Shown here in pieces: positions 43,820-52,911 of a stretch of DNA of 64,000 nt. How positions within the stretch are numbered: the first letter of the stretch is position 1; the number at the start of each line of letters is the position of its first letter. Source of the stretch: Paenirhodobacter ferrireducens (GTDB taxonomy: Bacteria; Pseudomonadota; Alphaproteobacteria; Rhodobacterales; Rhodobacteraceae); the NCBI RefSeq assembly GCF_004022265.1, contig NZ_SAVB01000015.1, positions 1 through 64,000 on the forward strand. The letters are read 5' to 3'. Both the position numbers and the translations under genes were made by a program. The notes under the pieces were generated by a model, which made no database searches, was not told where the DNA came from, and worked only from the letters and a program-made list of their open reading frames with translations.

Positions 43820-45155
43820 GCGTCAGCCCCTCGACCAGAAGCGACGGCACCAGATGGCTCAGATGCGCGCGCGCGTCATTTGCCGGGGTGATCCGGCGCA
43901 GCATCTCGTGCAGGTTGCCGGCGATGGTGCATTCGTTCACCGGATAGAGGATCTCGCCATTCTCGACCCAGAAGCCCGAGGCGCCGCGCGAATAGTCGCC
44001 CGTCGTCGGGTTGATCGTCGCGCCGATGAACGACGTGACCAGAAGCCCCGTCCCCATCTCGGCAATCAGCCCGTCGCGGCCAAGGCGGCCCTGCGTCAGC
44101 GCCACGTTGCCGACCGAGGGCGAGGGCGGCGAGGCCGTTCCGCGTGAGGCATTCGCCGTGCTTTCAAGGCCGAGCTTGCGCGCCGTGGCGAGGTCGAGCG
44201 TCCAGCCCTGCAGCACGCCATCCGCCACGATCGCGCGCCGCGCCGTGGGCAGGCCCTCGGCGTCGAAGGGGCGCGAGCCCGAGATCCGCGGCCGCAGCGG
44301 GTCCTCGATCAGGTTGATGCCGGCGGGCAGAACCTGCGTTCCCATCGCATCGCGCAGCCAGGACGCGCCGCGGGCGATCGCCGTGCCGTTGATCGCCGCC
44401 AGAAGGTGGCCGATCAGGCTGCCCGCAATCCGTTCGTCGAACAGCACCGGGAAGGCGCCGGTCTTCGGGCGGCGCGGATTGGCGCGCTCGACCGCGCGTT
44501 CGCCCGCCTGCCGGCCGACGCTGTCGGCGGCCGGCAGATCCGACTGGAAGGTGCGGCTTTCGGCCGCCCAGTCCCGCTCCATCGCGAGCCCCTCGCCCGA
44601 GATCGCCACCGCCGAGACCGAGCGCGAGCTGCGGGCATAGCCGCCGGAAAAGCCGTTCGTCGCGGCGAAATGCAGCCGCCGCGCGGAATAGGAGGCCGAG
44701 GCCGACTGCACCTGCGACACACCCTCGACGGCCAGCGCCGCGGCCTCGGCCGCGCGGGCGTCGTGTTCGAGATCGGCGGCGGCCGGTTCGGCAGAAGGGT
44801 CTGCCAGTTCGAGCGCCGCCATATCCCAGCCCCGCGCCAGCTGCGCGGGGTCGGCCAAGCCGATATAGGGGTCTTCGGGTGCCAGCCGCGCCATGGTCAC
44901 CGCGCGTTCCGCCATCTCGGCGATGGTGCGCGTGGAAATGTCCGAAGCCGAGACGCAGGCCTGACGCTGACCGAGCAGCACGCGCAGCCCGATCTCGACG
45001 CCCTCGGCGCGCTCGGCCTGCTCAAGCCGGCCTTCGCGCACGTCGATCGACACCGCCCGGCCATCGACGGCAATCGCGTCGGCAGCCCCCGCACCCGCCT
45101 TTTTCGCCGCGTCGAGAAGGGCTTCGGTCAGATCGCTCAGGCGTGTGTCGGACAT
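43806..45155 (-). CDS. pmbA: TldD/PmbA-family metalloprotease component TldE
   Basis: With TldD, PmbA/TldE forms a heterodimeric protease that processes small peptides. The 449-residue protein shows the family N-terminal region (VSIDVREGRLEQAERAEGVE), FAATNGFSGGYARSSRSVSA and the C-terminal NPTTGDYSRGASGFWVENG. ATG 45155 has GGAG six bases upstream. TldD, the metal-binding HExxxH partner, is not in the window. Confidence 0.93.
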   Translation of the reverse strand: MSDTRLSDLTEALLDAAKKAGAGAADAIAVDGRAVSIDVREGRLEQAERAEGVEIGLRVLLGQRQACVSASDISTRTIAEMAERAVTMARLAPEDPYIGLADPAQLARGWDMAALELADPSAEPAAADLEHDARAAEAAALAVEGVSQVQSASASYSARRLHFAATNGFSGGYARSSRSVSAVAISGEGLAMERDWAAESRTFQSDLPAADSVGRQAGERAVERANPRRPKTGAFPVLFDERIAGSLIGHLLAAINGTAIARGASWLRDAMGTQVLPAGINLIEDPLRPRISGSRPFDAEGLPTARRAIVADGVLQGWTLDLATARKLGLESTANASRGTASPPSPSVGNVALTQGRLGRDGLIAEMGTGLLVTSFIGATINPTTGDYSRGASGFWVENGEILYPVNECTIAGNLHEMLRRITPANDARAHLSHLVPSLLVEGLTLAGA

Positions 45156-45215
45156 GGGGTCTCCGTGACTCAAAAGCCGCCCGGAAACTCCGGGCGGCCC
45201 CGCAATGTGGCTCTC

Positions 45216-46703
45216 TTACTGGATCTGCTGACCGTTGGCGAGGATCTTGCCGCCTTCCTTGAACTCGATCTTCGAGGTCATCAGGTCGTCGCCCGCCGGA
45301 ACGGCATAAAGCCCAAGCATCATGCGCGCGAACATCACCTGATCTTGCGGCATCAGCCCCATCTTCACCAGGCTGTCCATCAGCTTATTCGCCCCCGCAA
45401 GCTTCAGGTCGACCGCGCCGAGCGGCATCGGCGTGCCCTGCGAATTGTCGAAGGTGACCGCGCCCTGGCCGGAGAGGTCGGCGCCCGCCAGCGTCAGCTG
45501 CAGCCGCTTCACCTCGAGGCTGTTGACCTCGACCGGCGGCATCTGCGCCTGCGCCGCCTCGGGCGAGAACAGGTCCATCGTCGGCCGCGCGGTGCCGGTG
45601 AGGTCGACGACCAGCGTCGCGGGGTCATGCGGCAGCAGGCCCTGCGCATCGACCATCTTCCAGACCTCCTCGGAGAGGCCGAGCCCGTCGAGCCCGATCC
45701 GCCCGGTGAAGGGCTGCGGCGCATCGCTGCCCTTGAGCGGGAAGGAGAGTTCGAAATCCGCCCGGTCGAGCGTCGCCGACAGCGGCACCGGCACCTGCGC
45801 AGTCTTCGCCTCGATCGTCGCGCCCTCGCCGGTCGCGGCGTATTTCATCCCCTCGGGCGCCAATGTCATGGTGAAGCTGCCCGACTGCGCGCCACCCGAC
45901 AGGCTGCTGGGCCCCTCCTCGGCGCTGGCATCGACGGTGAAGGTCGTGGCGCCATAGGTCCCCGAGACATCCATCCGCAGCCCCTTGGCCAGCGCGGCGC
46001 CAAGATTTTCCATGTTGGAATCCTCGGGCAGGGTCACCTCGCTGCGCATGTTCAGGTTCACGAGGCTCGCATCCATATTGAAGGTGCCGTTGGTCTCGGG
46101 ATCGGCCCCCGAGGCGGTCATCTTCAGCCCGGCGACAGCGACCTCCGAGGTCTCGTGCTGGCCGCCCGCGGTGGTGACCTGATAGGTTCCGTCGATGCCC
46201 GAGAGCGACATCCACACCTTCACCGGCACCTCGGTCTGACCGCCCGCGGTGGTCTGGTCCATGTCGATCACCATCTCGGGGGCGGTGACATGATAGGAAA
46301 GCTGATCGGGCGTGCCGGAGACGATCGTCACCGCATTCGCCTGGGTGATGTCGATCGCCATCTGCAGCGGCGTCTGGCCCTCGATCGCGCTGTTCGCCTC
46401 GGCGCTGATCTTCTCGGCCACGGTCACCTCGACCGTGCCGTCGCCGAGCTCGCGCAGGTGCAGCTCGGGAATCGTCATGGAGAAATCGGAGCCCTCGGCC
46501 TGGTGCGCCAGCCGCACATCACGTTGCGTCAGCGTATCGCCCGAGCGCGCGCTGTCGCCGACCGCAACCTGATAGCCATAGGCCGTATATTGCTTGCTCC
46601 AGGCCTGCCAGACCTGGTCCGCCGTCACATCGGCACGAAGCGCCGTCGTCGCCATCAGCGTGAAAATCGCCGCGCTCATCGCCGCGGAACCGACCCGTGC
46701 CAT
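45216..46703 (-). CDS. DUF2125-type exported protein
   Basis: The 495-residue protein has an N-terminal signal peptide (AAMSAAIFTLMATTALRADV) and a long beta-rich body with repeated strand patterns and many Thr/Gly residues. I recognise this as the DUF2125 type of alphaproteobacterial periplasmic proteins, function unknown. ATG 46703 follows GGAAGGG. A compact C-terminal segment (KIEFKEGGKILANGQQIQ) is typical. It may be anchored or involved in the envelope, but nothing in the sequence decides this. Confidence 0.7.
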   Translation of the reverse strand: MARVGSAAMSAAIFTLMATTALRADVTADQVWQAWSKQYTAYGYQVAVGDSARSGDTLTQRDVRLAHQAEGSDFSMTIPELHLRELGDGTVEVTVAEKISAEANSAIEGQTPLQMAIDITQANAVTIVSGTPDQLSYHVTAPEMVIDMDQTTAGGQTEVPVKVWMSLSGIDGTYQVTTAGGQHETSEVAVAGLKMTASGADPETNGTFNMDASLVNLNMRSEVTLPEDSNMENLGAALAKGLRMDVSGTYGATTFTVDASAEEGPSSLSGGAQSGSFTMTLAPEGMKYAATGEGATIEAKTAQVPVPLSATLDRADFELSFPLKGSDAPQPFTGRIGLDGLGLSEEVWKMVDAQGLLPHDPATLVVDLTGTARPTMDLFSPEAAQAQMPPVEVNSLEVKRLQLTLAGADLSGQGAVTFDNSQGTPMPLGAVDLKLAGANKLMDSLVKMGLMPQDQVMFARMMLGLYAVPAGDDLMTSKIEFKEGGKILANGQQIQ

Positions 46704-46815
46704 CCTGCACCCTTCCGAAAGAACTGTCGCGCGAAGCATCCTTTGACCCGGGGTGATGGTCAAGAGCCCGCGGCCTTGCTAGGACTTTCACGAACGCGCG
46801 TGCGAGGGGAGAAGA

Positions 46816-47427
46816 ATGATCCGGGTTGAAACCGCAGACGGGGTCCGCACCGTCACCATCGACCGGCCGGAGAAGGCCAATTCGCTGACCACCGACATGC
46901 TGACGACGCTCGCCGCGGCCGCCGAGACGGCACCCGAGGCCGGGGTGAAGGTCTTCGTGCTGCGCGGCACCGGCAAGGTGTTCTCGGCCGGCGCCGACCT
47001 TGACGAGGCGCGGGCGGGGCTTGCCACCAACCCGGTCTGGGAACGGCTCTCGGGAGCGATCGCGCGGATGCCCTGCCTGACGATCGCGGCGCTGAACGGC
47101 ACGCTTGCGGGCGGGGCGATGGGGATGGTGCTGGCCTGCGACCTGCGCCTTGCGGTGCCCGGCGCGAAGTTCTTCTATCCGGTGATGAAGCTCGGCTTCC
47201 TGCCGCAGCCCTCGGATCCGGGCCGGATGGCAGCGCTGATCGGGCCGGCACGGGCGAAGATGATCCTGATGGCGGGACAAAAGATCGAGGCCGAGGAGGC
47301 CCTGGCCTGGGGACTGATCGACCGCATCGTCGCGCCCGAGGCGATGGCCGAGACCGTCGCGGCGCTGGCCACCGATGCCCGCGCCGCGGCCCCCGCCCAT
47401 ATCGCCGGGATCAAGGCGCTGTTCTGA
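46816..47427 (+). CDS. Short enoyl-CoA hydratase/isomerase (crotonase) family protein
   Basis: The 203-residue protein has the crotonase fold start (VRTVTIDRPEKANSLTTDML) and the oxyanion-hole regions GKVFSAGADLDEAR and ALNGTLAGGAMGMVLACDLR. Standard crotonases are about 255-260 residues; this one lacks the C-terminal trimerisation helices and usual catalytic Glu positions are not obvious. The reaction cannot be assigned. ATG 46816 is preceded by GGGGAGAAGA. Confidence 0.8.
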   Translation: MIRVETADGVRTVTIDRPEKANSLTTDMLTTLAAAAETAPEAGVKVFVLRGTGKVFSAGADLDEARAGLATNPVWERLSGAIARMPCLTIAALNGTLAGGAMGMVLACDLRLAVPGAKFFYPVMKLGFLPQPSDPGRMAALIGPARAKMILMAGQKIEAEEALAWGLIDRIVAPEAMAETVAALATDARAAAPAHIAGIKALF

Positions 47428-47432
47428 GACGA

Positions 47433-47459
47433 ACGCGCCCGGGAGTGCCCCGGGCGCGT
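47433..47459. terminator. Hairpin between crotonase and DUF2853 genes
   Basis: ACGCGCCCGGG (47433-47443) and CCCGGGCGCGT (47449-47459) form a perfect 11-base-pair stem with a 5-base loop, centred between two convergent genes. No U-run. Confidence 0.6.
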
Positions 47460-47474
47460 CCAAACCCCTGCGGC

Positions 47475-47816
47475 TCAGGCGTAGACGGCTTCCTTACCGA
47501 ATTGCTTGACCAGCATGTAATAGACCACGGCGCGATACTTGTTGCGCTCGGACCGGCCATAGGTCTCGATCACCGCATCGATCGCGTCCATCAGCTCGGG
47601 CCCGTCGGCCAGGCCGAGCTTCTTCATCAGGAAATTGGTCTTCACCGTCTCGAGCTCGCTCGGATCGGAGGCGGCGACGGTCTCGGCATCGGCGTTGTAG
47701 ATCGCCGGCCCGCAGCCGATCGTGACCTTGGTCAGCAGATCCATGTCCGGCATCATGCCGCACTTGGTCTTCAGATCCTCGGCGTATTTCGCAATCAGTT
47801 CGTCTCTCTTCCCCAT
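47475..47816 (-). CDS. DUF2853 family protein
   Basis: The 113-residue soluble helical protein starts MGKRDELIAKYAEDLKTKCG, with internal IYNADAETVAASD and the conserved tail KNFLMKKLGL-like segment (TNFLMKKLGLAD) and YYMLVKQFGKE. It matches the DUF2853 type as I remember it; function unknown. The 207 bases to ahcY contain the ahcY terminator and otherwise nothing I can identify. Confidence 0.75.
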   Translation of the reverse strand: MGKRDELIAKYAEDLKTKCGMMPDMDLLTKVTIGCGPAIYNADAETVAASDPSELETVKTNFLMKKLGLADGPELMDAIDAVIETYGRSERNKYRAVVYYMLVKQFGKEAVYA

Positions 47817-47960
47817 CCCGGAATCCTCACCTGAAATGTCAACCTCGCGACCGTCTTCGGGGCGGCCTCGCGCATGAAGCCTAGGACAGGGCGCGCCGGG
47901 AACAAAGCTATTCTTCCGCGGCAGATCCCCACAGGGGAAAATCCGCCGATCGGGCCCCCT

Positions 47961-48002
47961 AAAAATGCGAAGGCCGCGCCCCCCGGGGAAGGAGGCGCGG
48001 CC
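47961..48002 (-). terminator. Intrinsic terminator of ahcY
   Basis: GGCCGCGCC and GGCGCGGCC (47972-47980 with 47994-48002) form a perfect 9-base-pair stem. On the minus strand it is followed by TTCGCATTTTT. It begins 22 bases after the ahcY stop. Confidence 0.75.
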
Positions 48003-48023
48003 CGATTTCGGCGCCTGCAGCGC

Positions 48024-49415
48024 TCAATAGCGGTAGTGATCCGCCTTGTAAGGACCGTCGACGGTGACGCCGATATATTCGGCCTGGTCCGGGCGCAGCT
48101 CGGTCAGCTTGACGCCGATCTTCGCCAGATGCAGCCGCGCCACCTTCTCGTCGAGATGCTTGGGCAGGATGTAGACGCCCGGCGCATACTCATCGCCCTT
48201 GGTGAACAGCTCGATCTGCGCCAGCACCTGGTTGGTGAAGGAAGCCGACATCACGAAGCTCGGGTGACCCGTCGCGTTGCCGAGGTTGAGCAGACGCCCT
48301 TCGGACAGCAGGATGATCCGGTTGCCCGAGGGCATCTCAATCATGTCCACCTGATCCTTGATGTTGGTCCACTTGTGGTTGCGCAGGCTGGCGACCTGGA
48401 TCTCGTTGTCGAAATGGCCGATGTTGCCGACGATCGCCATGTCCTTCATCACCCGCATGTGCTCGATGCGGATCACGTCCTTGTTGCCGGTGGTGGTGAC
48501 GAAGATGTCGGCCTTCGGCGCCTCATCCTCGAGCACGACCACCTCGAAGCCGTCCATCGCCGCCTGCAGCGCGCAGATCGGGTCGACCTCGGTCACCTTC
48601 ACCCGCGCGCCCGCGCCCTGCAGCGAGGCGGCACAGCCCTTGCCGACGTCGCCATAGCCGCACACGACGGCGACCTTGCCGGCCAGCATCACGTCGGTCG
48701 CGCGGCGGATGCCGTCCACCAGCGATTCCTTGCAGCCATACTTGTTGTCGAACTTCGACTTGGTGACGCTGTCGTTCACGTTGATCGCCGGGAAGGGCAG
48801 CAGGCCCTTCTTGTGCAGGTCGTAAAGACGATGCACGCCGGTGGTGGTTTCCTCGGACACGCCCTGGATCGCGGCGCGCTGCTGGGTGAACCAGCCGGGG
48901 GTTTCCGCCATGCGCTTCTTGATCTGGTTGAACAGGCAGACTTCCTCGTCCGAGGTCGGCACCGCGATCAGCTCGGTCTCGCCCGCCTCGACCCGCGCGC
49001 CGAGCAGGATGTAGAGCGTCGCGTCGCCGCCATCATCGAGGATCATGTTCGCCGTGCCCTCGGCAAAGCGGAAGATCTGGTCGGTATAGGCCCAGTATTC
49101 CTCAAGGCTCTCGCCCTTCACCGCAAAGACCGGGGTGCCGGTCGCGGCGATCGCGGCGGCGGCGTGGTCCTGGGTCGAGAAGATGTTGCACGAGGCCCAG
49201 CGGACATCGGCGCCCAGCACCTTCAGCGTCTCGATCAGCACCGCGGTCTGCACCGTCATGTGCAGCGACCCGGCGATCCGCGCCCCGGCGAGCGGCTTCG
49301 TCTTCCCGAACTCCTCGCGGCAGGCCATCAGGCCCGGCATTTCAGTTTCGGCAATATCGAGCTCCTTGCGGCCAAACTCGGCCAGAGCAATGTCCTTGAC
49401 GATGTAATCGGCCAT
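48024..49415 (-). CDS. ahcY: S-adenosylhomocysteine hydrolase
   Basis: AhcY splits S-adenosylhomocysteine to adenosine and homocysteine, relieving inhibition of methyltransferases. The 463-residue protein shows the NAD-binding [15 protein letters not shown], the substrate regions [16 protein letters not shown] and [15 protein letters not shown], and the C-terminal KADHYRY. ATG 49415 (MADYIVKDI) has GGGAG upstream. In R. capsulatus ahcY is activated by the LysR protein HvrB, whose probable gene is 0.9 kb away. I see no SAH- or SAM-type riboswitch in the short leader. Confidence 0.97.
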   Translation of the reverse strand: MADYIVKDIALAEFGRKELDIAETEMPGLMACREEFGKTKPLAGARIAGSLHMTVQTAVLIETLKVLGADVRWASCNIFSTQDHAAAAIAATGTPVFAVKGESLEEYWAYTDQIFRFAEGTANMILDDGGDATLYILLGARVEAGETELIAVPTSDEEVCLFNQIKKRMAETPGWFTQQRAAIQGVSEETTTGVHRLYDLHKKGLLPFPAINVNDSVTKSKFDNKYGCKESLVDGIRRATDVMLAGKVAVVCGYGDVGKGCAASLQGAGARVKVTEVDPICALQAAMDGFEVVVLEDEAPKADIFVTTTGNKDVIRIEHMRVMKDMAIVGNIGHFDNEIQVASLRNHKWTNIKDQVDMIEMPSGNRIILLSEGRLLNLGNATGHPSFVMSASFTNQVLAQIELFTKGDEYAPGVYILPKHLDEKVARLHLAKIGVKLTELRPDQAEYIGVTVDGPYKADHYRY

Positions 49416-49446
49416 GAATGGCTCCCAAATGTCGGCATTAAGGCAT

Positions 49447-49475
49447 TGTCTACCATTTCGGGGCCGGCGCGGCAA
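49447..49475 (-). promoter_or_regulatory. Candidate ahcY promoter
   Basis: On the minus strand TTGCCG (49475-49470) and TAGACA (49452-49447) are 17 bases apart, about 32 bases before the ahcY start. HvrB would be expected to bind near or upstream of this box. A T-N11-A LysR box was not singled out with confidence. Confidence 0.4.
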
Positions 49476-49570
49476 TCATCGCCCGGGCAGGCGCCGGCGC
49501 CGCAGCGCCGCGCGGCGTTTACAGCCCGGCGCGCATTCGCTAGCACAGGCAAAGCACAGCGGAGGGCGGC

Positions 49571-50161
49571 ATGAAACGGGCATGGCAGCGGATGCTCTCG
49601 GGGCGCAGGCTCGACCTGCTCGACCCGACGCCGGTCGATATCGAGATCGAGGACATCGCCCACGGCCTGGCCTTCGTGGCGCGCTGGAACGGCCAGACCC
49701 ACGGCGACTACCCCTATTCGGTGGCGGAACATTCGCTGCTGGTCGAGCAGATCTTCGACCGGCAGAACCCCGGCATCGGCACGCGCTGGCAGCTGGCCGC
49801 GCTGCTGCACGACGCCCCGGAATACGTGCTGGGCGACATGATAAGCCCGGTGAAGGCGGCGATCGGCGAAGGCTATCACGAGCTTGATGCGCGGCTCAGC
49901 GCAGCGGTGCACCTGCGCTTCGGCCTGCCCGCGGTGCTGCCCGCACCGATCAAGAAAGCGATCAAGAAAGCTGATACGCTTTCGGCCCGGCTCGAGGCCG
50001 AGCAGATCGCGGGATTTTCGCGGGAAGAGGCGGACCGGATCTTCGGGCACCCCGATCCGGGGCAGATGCGGGGGCTCGCGATCCGTCTGCGTCCCGCCGC
50101 CGAGGTGCGCGCGGAGTATACCGCGCGCCACATGGCCCTGCTGAGCGCGCTCAACGATTGA
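49571..50161 (+). CDS. HD-domain phosphohydrolase
   Basis: The 196-residue protein has the HD-superfamily metal residues in SVAEHSLLVEQI (His) and LAALLHDAPEYVLGDM (His-Asp), plus a later Asp in KKADTLSARLE, resembling YfbR-like 5'-nucleotidases. It is divergent from ahcY across 155 bases. In R. capsulatus an ORF (orf5) is co-controlled with ahcY by HvrB; this gene could correspond, but I cannot confirm it. Its 3' end overlaps a convergent small ORF by 11 bases. Confidence 0.75.
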   Translation: MKRAWQRMLSGRRLDLLDPTPVDIEIEDIAHGLAFVARWNGQTHGDYPYSVAEHSLLVEQIFDRQNPGIGTRWQLAALLHDAPEYVLGDMISPVKAAIGEGYHELDARLSAAVHLRFGLPAVLPAPIKKAIKKADTLSARLEAEQIAGFSREEADRIFGHPDPGQMRGLAIRLRPAAEVRAEYTARHMALLSALND

Positions 50162-50243
50162 AGGTGTATTCGCCCTTGCGCGCGGCCCGCGGCGCGTAGC
50201 CGCCCATCGCGAGGGTCATCACTTCTGCAAGCATACGGATCAT
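50151..50243 (-). CDS. 30-residue small protein divergent from hvrB
   Basis: ATG 50243 has an excellent ribosome site (AAAGGAG, seven bases upstream). The peptide starts MIRMLAEVMTLAMGGYAPRA and ends in RKGEYTFNR, with a hydrophobic first half and basic second half. The 99-base gap to hvrB has an inverted repeat. Position suggests control by HvrB. Function unknown. It overlaps the end of the HD gene on the other strand by 11 bases. Confidence 0.6.
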   Translation of the reverse strand: MIRMLAEVMTLAMGGYAPRAARKGEYTFNR

Positions 50244-50285
50244 TTTCTGATCTCCTTTGTTCTGTTGATGCCTTGTATTTGCGTT

Positions 50286-50307
50286 GACTCGTGGATTTTT
50301 GCGAGTC
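50286..50307. promoter_or_regulatory. Inverted repeat between hvrB and the small ORF
   Basis: GACTCG (50286-50291) and CGAGTC (50302-50307) are perfect inverted arms separated by 10 bases of AT-rich DNA. They lie about 35 bases upstream of hvrB and 43 upstream of the divergent small ORF. The geometry suits a LysR-type operator for autoregulation. Confidence 0.45.
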
Positions 50308-50342
50308 AGGAATTTTTCCAGACCTGCAAGGTGATCTAACAG

Positions 50343-51221
50343 ATGAGTGAAATCGACTGGCGTCACATGCCGGCGTTGACGGCACTGCGGGGCTTTGCCG
50401 CGACAGCGCGGGAGGGCGGCTTCAGCGCCGCCGCGCGCAAGCTCAACGTCACCCCGGCAGCCGTGCAGCAGCAGGTCCGCGCGCTCGAGGCGGACCTCGG
50501 CGTCGCGCTGCTATGGCGCGAGGGCCGGCATGTGCACCTGACCGCCGAGGGGGAACGGCTCGCCTCGGCGCTGACTGATGGCTTCCTGCTGATCCAGACT
50601 GCGGTCGAAGGGCTGCGCACGGCCCGGACCGAGCGGCCGCTGACCGTCACCCTGCCGCCGGCCTTCGCCGCCGAATGGCTGATGCCGCGACTGGCGAAAT
50701 TCTGGAAGCGGCATCCGGAGATTGCGCTGTCGCTGCTGCCCGAACCGCGGGTCGGCGATCTGCGCGAAATGGGCGCGCATCTGGGCATCCGTTTCGGCAA
50801 TGGCCGCTGGCCGGGGGTGAATTCCGAATTTCTCACCTCGGCTCCGCAAATCGTCGTCGCCGCACCGGAATTGCTGGGCGGGCGCCAGAAACTCAGCCTG
50901 CGCGAAATGTCGATGCTGCCCTGGATCCGCGAGGGCGATTGGCCCGAACAAATGCAATTATTGGAATCGATCGGGCTGAAACCCGCGGCGCTGAAATTCG
51001 TTGACTTCCCGAACGAGGAACTGGCGCTGTCGGCCGCACGCGAAGGCATTGGCCTGCACCTCGAAACCGAGGCGCTGATCGAGGAAGACCTGAAAATCGG
51101 CTGGCTGATAAAAATCCGCGAGCTGAACGAGGAAAGCCTCGGCTATTATCTGGTCTGGCCGCCGGGCCCGTTGAGCACGGCGGCACAGATTTTCGTCGAC
51201 TGGCTGAAAACCGAGGTCTGA
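50343..51221 (+). CDS. hvrB: LysR-type regulator, probable HvrB
   Basis: The 292-residue protein has the LysR winged helix-turn-helix (MPALTALRGFAATAREGGFS, AARKLNVTPAAVQQQVRALE) and a substrate-binding domain of the GcvA type. In R. capsulatus the order regB-senC-regA-hvrA-hvrB-orf5-ahcY is established, and HvrB activates ahcY and orf5. Here hvrB sits between hvrA and ahcY, supporting the name. AAGG lies 11 bases upstream of ATG 50343; ATG 50367 is an alternative. Its stop is in a palindrome with the hvrA stop. Confidence 0.8.
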   Translation: MSEIDWRHMPALTALRGFAATAREGGFSAAARKLNVTPAAVQQQVRALEADLGVALLWREGRHVHLTAEGERLASALTDGFLLIQTAVEGLRTARTERPLTVTLPPAFAAEWLMPRLAKFWKRHPEIALSLLPEPRVGDLREMGAHLGIRFGNGRWPGVNSEFLTSAPQIVVAAPELLGGRQKLSLREMSMLPWIREGDWPEQMQLLESIGLKPAALKFVDFPNEELALSAAREGIGLHLETEALIEEDLKIGWLIKIRELNEESLGYYLVWPPGPLSTAAQIFVDWLKTEV

Positions 51222-51229
51222 GCCTCAGA
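51217..51229. terminator. Stop-codon palindrome at the hvrB/hvrA junction
   Basis: TCTGAG-C-CTCAGA is a perfect palindrome containing the hvrB TGA (51219-51221) and the hvrA TGA (51225-51227, minus strand). Only three bases separate the two genes. Confidence 0.35.
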
Positions 51230-51539
51230 TCGCCAGATCTTCGAGGGACTTGCCGGCAGCCAGCGCGGCCTCGACCCATTTCGGCTTGCGCCCGCGGCCA
51301 GTCCAGGTTTCGGCCGGATTTTCGGGGTTGGCATATTTCGGCGCAACCGCCTTACGCGGTTTCGTGCTGCTCAGCTCGGCAAGCTCGGCGAGCGAATAGC
51401 CCATCCTGCGCGCGGTTTCCTCGAGCTCGAGCAGCGCCTCGCGTTTCTTGCGATCCTCATAGGTTTCAATCGCACGGTCGACTTTCGTGCGCAGCGTCTT
51501 GAGTTCGGCAAGTGTCAGGTCGTCGAAATTGATATCCAT
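51225..51539 (-). CDS. hvrA: H-NS-family nucleoid protein HvrA
   Basis: The 104-residue H-NS-like protein has an N-terminal coiled-coil oligomerisation part (LTLAELKTLRTKVDRAIETY) and the C-terminal DNA-binding motif YANPENPAETWTGRGRKPKW, a textbook version of the H-NS hook. HvrA in R. capsulatus modulates photosynthesis and nitrogen-fixation genes in response to light. It is transcribed with regA and senC on the minus strand. Confidence 0.93.
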   Translation of the reverse strand: MDINFDDLTLAELKTLRTKVDRAIETYEDRKKREALLELEETARRMGYSLAELAELSSTKPRKAVAPKYANPENPAETWTGRGRKPKWVEAALAAGKSLEDLAI

Positions 51540-51610
51540 TCCGGACTCTCCAGGGTGGGTTTTCCGGAGATAAACATCAAAATGGAGTCGATTTCAAGTT
51601 TTTCGAAAAC

Positions 51611-52165
51611 TCAGCGGGGGCTGCGCTTCGCCAGAATGCGCTGCAAGGTGCGGCGATGCATATTCAACCGGCGGGCCGTTTCCGAAACATTGCGGTCGCA
51701 CAATTCATAAACACGTTGGATATGCTCCCAGCGCACGCGATCGGCGCTCATCGGGTTTTCCGGCGGCGGCGGCAGGGCCTCGCCATTCGCCAGAAGCGCA
51801 CTGGTGATATCGTTCGCGTCGGCGGGTTTCGACAGATAGTCGGTTGCCCCCATCTTCACCGCGGCCACCGCCGTTGCGATCGCGCCATAGCCGGTCAGAA
51901 CCACGATCCGCGCATCGGGGCGCTTCTCGCGCAGCGCCTCGACCACCTCGAGCCCGTTGCCATCTTCAAGCCGCAGGTCAATCACCGCATAGGCGGGCGG
52001 GCGGCCCTGCACGATCGCCTTGCCGGCGGCAACGGTCTCGGCGGTTTCGGTCTCGAAGCCGCGTTTCTCCATCGCCCGGGCCAGACGGGTGAGGAACGGC
52101 ACGTCGTCATCGACGAGAAGCAGCGTCCGGTCCGCCCCCAGTTTCGCGAATTCGTCCTCGGCCAT
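51611..52165 (-). CDS. regA: Redox response regulator RegA/PrrA/ActR
   Basis: RegA is the response regulator of the redox-sensing RegB/RegA pair controlling respiration, photosynthesis, carbon and nitrogen fixation. The receiver domain has phospho-Asp D63 in VIDLRLEDG, TGYGAIATAV and LSKPAD. The C-terminal Fis-type helix-turn-helix RNVSETARRLNMHRRTLQRI is almost invariant in the family. ATG 52165 gives 184 residues, the size of R. capsulatus RegA; a second ATG lies one codon upstream. Confidence 0.97.
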   Translation of the reverse strand: MAEDEFAKLGADRTLLLVDDDVPFLTRLARAMEKRGFETETAETVAAGKAIVQGRPPAYAVIDLRLEDGNGLEVVEALREKRPDARIVVLTGYGAIATAVAAVKMGATDYLSKPADANDITSALLANGEALPPPPENPMSADRVRWEHIQRVYELCDRNVSETARRLNMHRRTLQRILAKRSPR

Positions 52166-52246
52166 CATCCGTCCCCCGCATGGTTCCTGCCACGGTTCTA
52201 AGGCGTCCGGAGGAACGGGTCAATTTCCGGCTGCCGCGGAAATCCC

Positions 52247-52885
52247 TTATTTCTCCGCGCCCTTCCACGCATCGACGAAACAGGCGACCGAGTCGGCCAT
52301 CTGTTCGGCGGTGGTATCCCGGTTGTAGAATTCCACAAAGCCGATCTCGGGGAAGACCAGATAGGTCTGCGTCGAGTGGTCGATCAGCGTGTAGGGGTCG
52401 CCCGGGTTCTGCACCTTGAAATAGGTGCGATAGGCGCGCGAGGCGGCCGCCACCTGCTCTTTCGAGCCGGTGAGACCGATCATCTTCGGGCTCATGATGT
52501 CGGTGAATTCGCGCAACAGGTCGGGCGTGTCGCGGTCGGTGTCGACCGAGATGAACACCGGCGTCACGTCATAGCCGCGCTCGTCAAGGATATCGGTCGC
52601 CTCGGCATTGCGCGAATTGTCCATCGGGCAGACATCGGGGCAATAGGTATAGCCGAAATAAAGCAGGCTCGGCTTGATGAAAACGTCCTTGTCGGTGACG
52701 GTCTTGCCGGTCTCGTCGACGAGAGTGAAGGGCCCGCCGATCTTCGCGGTGCCGCCGACGACGCTTTTGCGGCATTGCGCGAACATGTCGGCATCGCCGC
52801 CCCGGCTGGCAAGCCAGGTGGCGCCCAGTCCGGCGACCACGAGGACGGCGGCGGCGATGGCGGCGGCTTTCGGGGTGATCTTCAT
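52247..52885 (-). CDS. senC: SCO/SenC/PrrC copper chaperone-like protein
   Basis: The 212-residue protein is anchored by AAAIAAAVLVVAGLGATWLA and has a thioredoxin-like domain with the Cu ligands in YTYCPDVCP and DHSTQTYLVFP. SenC/PrrC is needed for cytochrome oxidase CuA/CuB assembly and links oxidase activity to RegB in Rhodobacter. ATG 52885 follows GGAAGGA; an ATG one codon earlier is also possible. It is divergent from regB. Confidence 0.95.
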   Translation of the reverse strand: MKITPKAAAIAAAVLVVAGLGATWLASRGGDADMFAQCRKSVVGGTAKIGGPFTLVDETGKTVTDKDVFIKPSLLYFGYTYCPDVCPMDNSRNAEATDILDERGYDVTPVFISVDTDRDTPDLLREFTDIMSPKMIGLTGSKEQVAAASRAYRTYFKVQNPGDPYTLIDHSTQTYLVFPEIGFVEFYNRDTTAEQMADSVACFVDAWKGAEK

Positions 52886-52911
52886 CATCGGTCCTTCCGG
52901 TGGGCTGTGCA

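Noticed and set aside
49416-49570. SAM- or SAH-sensing riboswitch upstream of ahcY
   Set aside because: The likely leader is only about 25-30 bases and shows no multi-stem or pseudoknot structure.
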